Below are positions 1-13,581 of a stretch of 64,000 nucleotides of DNA, piece after piece. Both the position numbers and the translations under genes were made by a program. The stretch covers positions 5,294,769 to 5,358,768 of the forward strand of contig CM059624.1 in assembly GCA_030435675.1 (NCBI GenBank). Direction: 5' to 3'. Under the pieces are notes generated by a model that worked only from the letters and a program-made list of their open reading frames with translations, was not told where the DNA came from and did not search any database. How positions within the stretch are numbered: the first letter of the stretch is position 1; each line of letters starts with the position of its first letter. The DNA comes from Steinernema hermaphroditum (taxonomy: Eukaryota; Nematoda; Chromadorea; Rhabditida; Steinernematidae).

Positions 1-3033
<3,033 letters not shown>

Positions 3034-4223
3034 CGCTCTACACGGGCTCAAATCGCTCCTGAAACGATCAGCGCGTTAACGATACAATAAGCAGCGAACA
3101 GGCCTTTCCGCGCCACGCAACAACATCTAAAGAATCAGAGCTTTGCGGGGCGATGGAAGAACGCCTTGAGAGCTCTAACGACATCACAAGCACATCTTGA
3201 TGATGACAGGAACGCACTCCCGTTTCGAACGTTCTAGAACAATTTACAAGAAAGTTACTGTACAATCAAAAACAATTGACACACTCAAGCAATTCGCTTC
3301 GAGAGTCGTCCAGTCGTTTCTCGCGCGCTTCTCCAATTTCTCTCTTCTCTCGCTTCTGCTTTTTTTCTGCGAGGGCGGAATCTTGCGGCTGCGTTACTGT
3401 CGAGCAGCTGCGCTTTCAAGTACAGGTTTCTTGGTTTCCGTATGGTCTATTATGAAGGGCGTACTTTGCATGCCCTTCAGGTTAACGGAGCCCGGGAGCT
3501 CCTGAAGAGGCAGCGGCTTTCGGAGCTGCGAAGGAGCCGCGGAGCTGGGACGCGCTAACGAGATCTTGGAAGGGGCTCTGGGGACTACTGGATAAGCAGC
3601 GGTCTTCGGAACCGAGGAGGGGTTCTTCGAGGGGATGAGGAAGGTGTTCCCAGAGCAGCGGTGGATACAACAGTGGATCGAAATTACTATGTTTTATTGC
3701 TGTTTTTGGCCTGAGAGGGTCGCTTTTGTTGGAAATTGTTTAGAGTTTTTTACCCTCCGAATTGCGAATGTCAATTTTTGCGCCTCTACAAGATGCAGCA
3801 GAGAAAACACGTGATCGTAATTACAGAAATTTGACAGAAGGGCCTGATATGGCTCACAAGTAGGTGCAGCCCTAATAGCGCGTGTGGTCCCACCACGATT
3901 TTCCTCATCGTCAGGTGCTCTGAGTGGTAACCGCCCCGGTACCCGACAACGATGCGCTCACCCCTGTCTCAGAGCCTCGAGAAAGCTCCTGGAGGGAGAG
4001 GGGAGCTCAAGCGGGGAGCTGTAACGTGTTTCTTGGCCGGTGAAAGTCGGTCGTTCGGATGGTCGCCTCTTATCGTTAAAAGAGAAATTTTAAAAAATCG
4101 TTCTTATCGTTTTTTATCGTTTGCACGAGCGATAGACAGTCTATTGAAGCTGGAACCGTCTAGTCCCACCGCTGGAGGCTTCGTTGGTCTTCGGCACGTT
4201 ATTTGAGTTGTTGAAGTCTCCAA
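3034..4223. other. Intergenic region between divergent genes
   Basis: No supportable gene. A TTTCAG acceptor on the minus strand ends at 3059 and probably marks the 5' end (trans-splice site) of the CHD gene. About 3480-3660 is GC-rich with repeated GGAGCT/GCAGCGG-like words on the plus strand, and a short AGCTCCTGGAGGG stretch near 3985 resembles them. I looked on the minus strand for a second PHD finger and found none. Confidence 0.6.
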
Positions 4224-5157
4224 ATGTGGTCGATTTGGGGGTGCGTGCCTTCTTGTGATCGGGACTCACTGCTGCTGCTTTCAGATCGCTAGCGTCAGCG
4301 AGCAATTTGCTGCTGCAGAAGACGTCCGATGCGTTGTCCATAACGGGAACCAAGGAGCGCAGCGAAGCGCCAGGGAAGCCGTCTGGTAATGGAAACAAAA
4401 CCTCGAGCGCCCCAAATCAACAGGCTAAGTCTGCTGGTAAGTCAGAAGTTCATCCCTTATTCTCTGATTTTCTCTGGTTTAGAGCTCGCCAAGGCCGATG
4501 TGAAGGAGAAATCACCGAAAGAACTGGAGGAGCCGCTTTTCCGTCGGCGAAAGAAGTCGAGACACTCGCGCAGGGATACATCGGCCGACGATGACGGTTC
4601 GATGGAGCAGAGAATGAGCCAAGTCTCATCCATAACCGATTCGTCCCATAGTGGTTCCCGGTTGGGTCCAAAGTACGCGGAAGGGGCGCAACCGTTCCCC
4701 CGCAAGAAGATCGGGAAGGTTTTCTGGGTGAAAGACGGTCCAGTCCTCAACGACAATACAGATGTCGACCTGCCCATTGATGAAGAAGTTCTCGACGATG
4801 TTGTTCATGGAAACATAAAATTGGAGAAGGCGCCACCTGCAAAGAGTCGCTTCGACCCGTTCGGCGACGTTAAAATCATGATGAAGGTGGGCCGTGGAGT
4901 TATGCGTATCACCAAGTTGTAACGTTCAGGACAACGCTCACTTCAACGAGATGGTGATCTTTGCGAATACGGTCAGGACTACTCTCCGCTTCAGACCCAA
5001 GCACGCGAAGGTCACCACCCAAACTCAGAAGAAAATTAATGATCCCCAAGTGAAGTGGAAGGATACTATTACGGTTATCGGAGGAAATAAAAAGAAGGTG
5101 ACGAAGCCACTCAAGAACGTTGTGCTAACTCCGGATATCACCGCGACTATGATTTGA
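4224..5157 (+). CDS. Unrecognised basic, Ser/Lys-rich nematode protein
   Basis: Model: join(4224..4240, 4285..4436, 4483..4886, 4930..5157), 266 residues. I do not recognise the family. It starts MWSIWGSLASASNLLL, possibly a short amphipathic segment, then a long hydrophilic Ser/Lys/Asn-rich stretch, a basic cluster FRRRKKSRHSRR, an acidic region (NDNTDVDLPIDEEVLDDV) and a better ordered C-terminus (FNEMVIFANTVRTTLRF ... VIGGNKKKVTKP). There is no signal peptide or membrane segment. Introns are 44, 46 and 43 nt and all keep frame. Intron 3 removes an in-frame stop and a frame change, which supports splicing there. The first 17-nt exon is the weakest part: it is chosen because its ATG follows an in-frame stop and joins in phase. 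AATAAA lies 19 nt after the stop. The basic cluster would suit a nuclear protein, but that is inference. Confidence 0.68.
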
Positions 5158-5175
5158 TGCTGGTTTAGGGATCCT

Positions 5176-5181
5176 AATAAA
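5176..5181 (+). terminator. Poly(A) signal AATAAA of the 4224-5157 gene
   Basis: Canonical AATAAA 19 nt past the stop codon. Confidence 0.7.
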
Positions 5182-6357
5182 ATCCATAGTTTACACGAGT
5201 TCACTGATGTGCAAAGAAATCCAATTTTAGCGACTGAAGTCCCCAAAACAGTCCTTCACTTTTTACAGCACACAAAACCTGCACAATTCTGTGCCTGTGC
5301 ACCGAGTCCACCTCCACCTGAACACTTTCCCTCGTGCTGACGTAGGCGCCGTCTCAGCCTACAACTCCCCAAGATTGCGCCGAACACGCGGATTAGTGCG
5401 TTTCCCTGCCACTGGATTTCGCTCGCGTGCGAACAATTGAAACAAACGGAAAACGACCTTGCGGCCGTACCTGGTAATTCCCCGCGCTCCCGATCATGTG
5501 CCCCAGCGCACGTGGGAGTGTGGACGTGTGCAGAATTGCCCGAGGGCCCCGGCGAGGAACGTTTTGTGCTCGTGAACTCGGCGGAAAGACAACAACCTTT
5601 AGTCGAATGCGATTCCGCGCAAATTCAATATGCAGGCGCCCAAATTAGCCGCCGTTCTGTTTGAAGATGTCTGTTGTTTATGGCCATCGTTCGCTGATTC
5701 TTCTTTGGTCGCCGCATGGAAGCGTTCTCTCCAAGAAGGTGTACAGTGGGAGTAACGAGAAAGGTGAGCTGTTGGGCATGTAGAGTGGATCTGGAGTGAG
5801 CCCTGTTTCATTGGCTTCTAAAGAAGCGTTTGACTTTTTTCAAATTCCAAAAGGAGTACGAAAACAAAAACGAAAAAACTTTAAATGACTCTGGGATTTC
5901 AGATTTTTTTTAAAGGATTCATTTGGTGTTGAGCTCGAGGTTGAGCCATGTTATGATCACAAAAAAAAAATCTTTCGGCGTAACTAAGCGTACAATCAGA
6001 CGATACTTATGTTTTTATAGCGAAAAACTCTTTCAAAGTTGCCCGTCTAAGACTTCCACATAGCTTCTTCGAAGGCATAAATTATATTCAAAATGATATA
6101 GTTGCACGTGTAGGGCTATAATTGCATACTACGATAATGTGTTGTCGTTATTGGGGTACGGTATATGGTTGCCCAATTATTTCATTCTACGATGATCGCA
6201 GAATGTGATCGGTTACCACCTGATTGGATATCCTTAACACACAAGATCTTCTTCGTTTGGGGAGTTTGTGGGCTTCTAGAACCTGTTAGAAGACCGGATC
6301 AATTAGATCACGTATGATCTTATGATGGGCCAAGACCTTATTTATACAAATGCATAT

Positions 6358-6400
6358 ACAGGGTGTCAACTAAATACTGTCACGCGCAAAAAACGCCATA
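6358..6400 (+). repeat. Tc1/mariner-like terminal sequence (solo end)
   Basis: TA followed by CAGGGTGTCAACTAAATACT. The CAGGGTGTC start directly after a TA dinucleotide is typical of Tc1/mariner-superfamily inverted-repeat ends. A related GGGTGTCCGGTAAATAGTC occurs near 12215. I found no matching inverted partner or transposase nearby, so this is probably a relic or MITE end. Confidence 0.35.
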
Positions 6401-7781
6401 ATTTTTCGCAGGACGAACAAAACAAAGCAATTTATATATCACTCGAAAGCGTATTTCATATCCAACGGGATCTTTTCTATCCTTTCCTGTCAAAAAAAAA
6501 ATGGCCAATGCACGTGTGACATGTGTTTTTTACCGTTATCATTGTTTTGACCGTTTTGTCAACTCAATTTTGGCCATTTCGACCGTCTCCCTACGTTCTT
6601 TTAACACACTTCTGTTCGCTGAATTGAACTTCAAGGTTGTTTCCCAAATAGAATTTCAGACAAGTGAAATTCTCAGAAGTTTCGGATCACCTGTCGCCCT
6701 TTTTGGGAACCACTTGACGCTAAGAATATAACCAGGAAGGGGGACAACTAATGAAATGAAACCGCATTTCCGTGTATGATCGTGGGTACTTTGGCGATTG
6801 GCCGTGCGCCAACTCGAGAAGTGCACCTGTCCTCTGTTTCGCGTGTAGGAGTTCCATTCAATCCAATTCACTATTGGGAGCGAGATTATGGCGTTTCATG
6901 AAAGGCGTTTCCCACAGGATTGGTTTCCGATTCATTAGCGTTGCGAAAGCAGGTGTAAGAACAGACTCGGCGTCGATTTACGTATTTAGAACGCTACTCT
7001 ATACACAATGAGTGAACACGGACTGGATGTTTGTGGAGTTGCATGTAATCTTCGCTTGTGGTGGCTTTCTTTCGGATTGTACGCATTGGTTTCGTAGGAT
7101 TCGCATTGAAGCAGAATTCCAATCCCAAACCCATCCCACTTGAACCCGCTTTTCTATCCATAGTCAATTTCAATTTTTGTTGTAATTTTATTTCATTCTC
7201 TCAAATGTTTTTTGTTTGAGACATTCATTGAACTATGAATTGAAGCTAGAATCGTATTTTCAACATATGTATTACCCGCTTTTGTACTAGCATCGCAGCC
7301 TCATAACGCGACTCTTCGCTGGAATCGATCAATGTCAATGTGACAGTAAATTTGTAGTATTTAGTGCATCCCTAGAAGGGGTATATTCCAGTGGTATCGT
7401 TCCTACTTGGAACGATGTAGATGATGGTTATTAATTATAGAGCTTTGTGTTGATAATAAAAAAGAATAGCGGGGAATTCGTTGTTCAGAAATGGAATCGG
7501 TAACCAATTTTTCTTTTCCAAAGCTTCGTAGATGACTCAGTTGAAAAGTTCTTATTTGTGCGTCAGTGCATCCTTAAAATGAGTTTATAAAACACTAACT
7601 AGAAATGCCTGTAGGCGTGAAAGTGATTATGAAGTTCAAGGAACGTTCACACTCCCCCTACACAAACTATATGAATGTTTCTTGTAGTCTGGCCCCTGAT
7701 AGGGTGACTAGAACGTTTTTTTTAAGTGCTGAATACTACGGTCGTGAGACGCGGCAAAGAAGAGCGGAGAGCCATTTTAGA

Positions 7782-7836
7782 GGCAGTTAGCGCAGTGGAT
7801 GTCGGTGTCGACGTTGGACATTCGAGTCTGCTGCGG
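7782..7836 (+). repeat. tRNA-promoter-like (A box/B box) fragment, possible SINE or tRNA relic
   Basis: TAGCGCAGTGG at 7788-7798 fits the pol III A box, and TTCGAGTC at 7821-7828 fits most of a B box at a spacing within the tRNA range. The segment is too short, and its ends do not pair well enough, for a working cloverleaf. A second A-box-like TAGCACAGTGGTTA lies near 8265. I read these as tRNA-derived repeat remnants, not tRNA genes. Confidence 0.3.
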
Positions 7837-10800
7837 ATGGTCAGGTGGTGATGATAACTCTCTTGGTAAGGCGCTAGAACTACGGCTCTCTTGTGTTCCA
7901 GGCTTTCTGGAAACCGAGGCCATCACTCAGCCAAGAACGACCGCTCACTCGACTGATTTCCACCAGCCCGCCACCTTTTCTTCGACAACAACTTGCCTCT
8001 ACCCTTAGAACATCTGCTTGGACCAGAACACGGCCAGCGGAGAGAAACACCTGCTCTTTAAACTTTCGGTTCATTTCAACATTGCACTTTTAAAAGCAAT
8101 TCCTTGAATTCCTCGTACGTGCGATCTGCTGCTAAATCTATTTACCGCGGCGCTTTGTTCCTTTTGTTCTACCCAATGACTTCGTTGCATAGAAAAACAA
8201 TCCTTATTTTCCGCCTAAGCTACTGCGTCACAGGCTCGCACAAAAGGCACAAATTGGATTTAGCACAGTGGTTACGTATTATTTTTTCAGTACCAACTAT
8301 CGTTGTGTAAGGCTCGCGGAGTCAAGCGGCTCAGGATCGGGACTCCCGACTGGTCGGGAGCCTCACCCCAAAGTCGAACTGCTTGTGCCTTGCTTAAAGC
8401 GACCGTTGTGTCGCCTTCTAGATCACGTCACCCCTTTTAATATTGACTTAGTTTGCCGCCTTTTTATTAGCTATGTATCGAAAACAATGTGGAAAACAAG
8501 AACTTCCACAACGTCACTTCTTATGATGTGAAAATGAATGAATGCTTTGGAGTAATACTGTAGTGTGACTCTGGGTCGATGTTTATATATTGAACCGGGT
8601 TCTACGTATACGTTATGCACAGTCACGGGTTTGGGTGAAACATAAGTGTATGATATGTTTTGAAAAGCCGATGTTATTACCTGCTAAGGTTGGCTATATA
8701 CGAGCTAAAATCGGTTATTTTCGTTGTTCTCGAAAAAGCGTTCGGTGAAGGATTAAGATGTCAACTTCTTTGTTCACAGATTCCCTTTTTCTTTCGACGT
8801 GACCATTTTGACGGGGTGTATACGAGTCTTGCCTCTCTATATCTGTGGCCTACACTGTGTTGGTACCGATTCGCAGCCATTCAAAGCGAATGTGTATACA
8901 AGTCTTGCCTCGCTTTAGAGCCATCCCGGTAGGTATCCCTATCTGTGGGCTTAAACGGATGCTTGTGTTGATACCGATTCAGAGTCACGTTCTATTAGAC
9001 CTGTCTTAGAATGTAAGCCAGGCCAGGCCTGCCATTTTGGTGCCCGTTTAGGACCACAGTCCTCAAAACACATAATTTTATAAATGTGCCAGAAGCCCTG
9101 ACTAGATTAAACTTTTTCCTATTCAAGTTAAGGCATAGTCAGCTCTAGCTTTATCCTAGCTAGTTTCAGGTGTTGTGTAGACATGTCCACTTTACATTTT
9201 GTTTTCATCTAGGTACTTCTATGTTTCAGTGAAACCCTCAGTTAAGGAAACGACCTTTTACCTTGCACTTATCAACGGCGTTACAATGGAGTCCGGTCAA
9301 AGTGGTCCCCGACGCCACAGCCTCCATCCATCTGCATGTGTTTACTTCGTCCCGTATTTCCACCTGATGTCCTCAGCGGCGCCTTCTGGAAAACAAACCT
9401 GATCCTTTCCTTAATGACACGTCGGCGACCACAGAACGCCCCCAGGGCCGAATCCAAGTGCCCCGAGTCCCAAGTACCTATTTTTCCGAAGCACTTCGAC
9501 TTTCGACGTCACCGTATTGTCGTCAGCGGTGGGCAGTTCCGGCGCCGTTTTCCCAGAAGGCGTCAATCACCAACTGTAATCCGATAAAGTTCGCATTTCG
9601 TCGCGTTCGCAACTCCTGCCTTCATGTTATGCATGTTCCATGGCGCCTACAAGAGCTTAGTCATCGCCGCTCCCGTGGGTTGTTTCTCAGGGGCCCGGTG
9701 TGCATAAGCGAAAACATGCCCACGTTATAATTAATATTCCGAATTTAGGCGCCGCGGCCAGGTAATCCAATATTAGGCGTCTATCGATCGCCGCAGGTGC
9801 CCGAATCCGGCTACGTTTCCTGTACGGTCGTTAAGACCCCATCGACTCAAGATGGAAGCGTCTGCTTCTTGAAGAAGGGCGTTTGAAAAAGAAGGACACC
9901 CTCGTGGCATCGATCATCACGGCGGAGGAGCGCCGGGGCCCCGGTCGGCGCCCTCGAGCTCGCGGTGTGGTTACTATGGTGCTAAGCTTCGCCATTTTAC
10001 AGCCCCTTCGGCCATCGTTTATTGGCGCTTGTTAATTAGAATCATATAGACGGCCGTAGGTAGTCCTTATTGTGGAGCAGCTCCCTTCAACTGCGCCCCA
10101 TTCTTGTCCCTCTTTCGGACTACCGTACCCTTACATCAACCGGAATCGACGGGTATCCCTTGCAGATGAGTTTTTTCGGCATTTTAATGTGTCGGGCCGA
10201 CCTTTGACGTTGCTAATTGTAGCGGTTTGCGTCATTTGGCGCGAAACCGCCCCTCCAAATGTGGGAGATAATTGCTTTGGGTACAAGTAGATGGCGTAGG
10301 TGAGAAGGAGGGAACGACTAACGAAGCAATCGATATGTTTTTGACTTTCGCCTAAACAGCTCGGTCACTGTTGCCGCCTTGTTCTAACTGATTATTAGTG
10401 TTTCACTTCCCAGAACCTCAGAGGTGAGACTCGATTGTATTGCCTTGCTTATCGATTTACTTTTATTATTAAGGTCGGACTGAAAAATCGTGCACTATCC
10501 ACTCTGTTTATAAAACAAGGAGATTATACTTGCGTCGACTTTAATAGTATTTACCGTTCCCTGAACCCACGGGAGGCGTCAAGTGACTGTCAGCTATTCT
10601 AGCCACTTCCTACTCACTTTTTTTCTGAATTTGGATCCCACTATACCATAATCCATTGTAGAACAATCGATTCCTACAGTCCTGATCACTGAAACAGATA
10701 GCCACAATTTGCACATGCACATAACCCCTTTAGTGGCAATTATCCCCCACATGACTTCCCAGTATAATTGCCTAACGAACCACCTGCAAATTTGATTGCT

Positions 10801-12639
10801 TTTCGGATCTATAGTGTGTAAAGTGCATTTATGTCCAATCGATGAGACTTGCAGGAACTGCCTAAAAACTGCCTGTCTTCTTGTTACATCGTGTTTGCAA
10901 ATTAAGCCATTTCATTGCCTAGAAAATCAGTAGAAAGGAAAAAAAGAAGACATGATAGCGATGTCGATGTCGGTAGCGATCTTTACTCAAACCCACAGAG
11001 ACCCTTAGTCATCCATGTTTTCGCCTTGGATCCTTTTCAAAACGAAAAAGATAAAAGCCTCTGAATCACAGGAACAATTGAAGACGCTGCTCACGTGAAC
11101 GAGATGCTCCTCACCACAAAGGGCTAATTAGCGAATTCTCTTGGCGGAATTAATTGTAATATAAAATATCACATGAATTTAAATGCGATTTAATTTTATG
11201 CAATCAAAGAGGGATAATCCACCTATTCAACTCTTCAAAATTCAGCTCTATCTGAAAGAAAGCTGATGTTAAGCGCGGTCGGAAAAGGTGACCAGTGAGC
11301 ATCTTTCCGATCGCCTAATGTTCTTGGCTGTCATTATCATTCCCTGATTCCAGATGTACTGTAGTGTCAACAGTAAACACTCCTTAACTTTCCGTTTACT
11401 AGGTTGTCATGTCTTAGAAGACCTGACTCACACCGCTCATTTTTTGTTGAAGTTTCTTTTTTCGAGTTTTTAAGTGTTTGAGAGTGAGATCACGTTGTGC
11501 AATGAATATATCACGATCCGACTCCCGATCTGTCAAATCTTATCTCCACGCGGCCCTTCATTTCACCATCTAAAACTCAGCATGTTTCTTCTTCGAGCCC
11601 CACCTCAAGTCACCTTCTTCCAGTGCCTATTGATTATACACAAAGCGACCCTAATTGCTGAACCAGAGGATCGCTATCAATGGAAGCCTAATTAACGAAA
11701 CCACCACACAGAACCTCGGAAAGGTGTCCATTCGCCTCGGTCCGCGCTTACGTATCGGATTTGTACGATTTTTGGTCATGGTCACGCTGTGCTCAGTGGC
11801 CAGAATAACGCCAGACGGACTTTTGTTCTCCTTGAATGCAACTTGTTAATGTTTGACGTTTGGAAGGTCGACGTCCTTCCCGTGAGTTTTCCTTCTCCTT
11901 GTTCACATGCGCTCCAAACGATAATCCGTCTGGAAGAGATGCTGTTTGTCGTACAAGATGTTCCATCCGGCCGAGTGTTGACTCCCACTGTACGCTGGTC
12001 GATCCGAACTTCTAACCGAGATGTACAGTGAGTTACTCTGGAGACATACTCACCGTGCGTTACAGGGATGAGTTTTCTTAAAAATAAAAATGCACGACAG
12101 TCCCAAAGTCTAGACTAAAAAGCGAACTTAAAAACAACAGCGGAGAAAAATACTCAATAGCAAAAACAGAGACGTGAAGGCTCAGTGATTAGAACATCTC
12201 ATGTCAAACTTTCCTATGGTGGGTGTCCGGTAAATAGTCAATTATCCTATTCTCATATGACTTCACAAGATATATCTGGCTGGGTTTCCATAGCTGACAT
12301 TCGACGACTTTTCGCTTTTTTGTTAATCCATTCTGGGTAGCCGAGGTCTCCAAGGGAAAGATGTTATGAAGCAAACAAGAGAACCTCAAGGTAGAGATAA
12401 TGTTTTCGACTAGTCGACCTTGCAAGATGATTCATAGGCTATGTTCGTACCCGATTCCCATTACTGCTATTGTTTTGGGCATGTATACTTGTGTGAATTT
12501 CCTACGTAACCCTTTCACGTTGAGGTCCTAAAACAATCCTTTCTTTGATCGGTATTTACAAAGAAATCTTGAAGTGTTCGCATTTTTCACTGCTTAAACT
12601 GCAGCTAGTGCATCTTAAGCAGTAAAGGCGAAATCGTCC

Positions 12640-12835
12640 CTCTACAGACTTGGGTGTCTCTGTCTGTTAGACAAGCACTACAGTCATTTTGTTGCAGCAA
12701 TCAGTGTGAAACGATGGGAAACCGATCGATTCCATACAAGTTTGCTTGGCAAAATGAATTGCACTGTCTGGAAGACCAAATCTGGCAGACCTATCAGGTA
12801 GACAGGCACTGTGCTGTCTGTCTGCTTGGGGTCTC
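12640..12835. repeat. GTCT/AGAC-rich island
   Basis: Dense TGTCTG, TAGACA and GTCTGG words, for example TGTCTCTGTCTGTTAGACAA and GGTAGACAGGCACTG. The same composition recurs at about 26.0, 29.6, 33.7, 36.1, 39.3, 39.7 and 58.7 kb. Confidence 0.4.
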
Positions 12836-13581
12836 CGGACATCTCCTTGGAACCGTTTAAATAGTTCAGTGGAGTTTCAAACTTTTCTTAAACTGAAATT
12901 CCATTGTTGAACGATCTAGACTTTGTGTAATTCCACAATTCAGAATGCTAATAGTTTAAAACATCAGGACAAGAAGTGTAGTTTGTGGTAATTTTTGATC
13001 ACTTCTCCATCTGCCAACGAGGCTTAAGCGCTTCGAATTTCTCTTTCACTTCCCAGCATTTGATTTCTAATCTACTCAAGCTTCTATTGTTCTTCTTCTG
13101 AATCGACACAATTTCAGAATCTCCTCCGACACATTTGCTACCTCGTCACTTTCTCGCTGACCACACACCTACAATTCTTTCATATGCACTTGAACTAAGG
13201 CTTGCTGTCTGACCAAACAGCGCTGACTCAGCTCTTCGAAGAAGTGTGCGTGTTGTTTCCTCCCCTGGTGCAAGTCCAATTTCACCTTCGAATCCTTACT
13301 TCCTTCGACTCCACTTTATGCTTGTTAATCTTCATAACCTTCCGCTTTTTCTCCAGATTTGTCCCCTCCGGTGTCACTTCGTCCTAACGCCTAATGCCCG
13401 ACGTCCTCCTATTTCTGGCGTAGATTGATCACCGCCTCTGTTTGCCGTGGCTCTAAAGCGCTCAAATTAATTTCCGTGTCCGCGTGTCCTTCCGTTCGCA
13501 CCTCATTTTTGCGCCCCTTTCAGAAGCTATGCAATTTGACCCCTAGGCCGAGTCCGAGCAGCAGATAGAGACGTAGCCAAG

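Larger units (their letters stand above)
5182..13581. other. Long gene-poor region
   Basis: No coding gene that I can support; short open frames here lack splice-site and composition support. It holds transposon-end-like sequences near 6360 and 12215, tRNA-promoter-like boxes near 7788, 8265 and 12183, a GC-richer patch at about 9400-10300 without a readable product, and a GTCT/AGAC-rich island at about 12640-12835. The last few hundred bases are T/C-rich and probably include the odr-3 promoter and 5' UTR. Confidence 0.6.
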
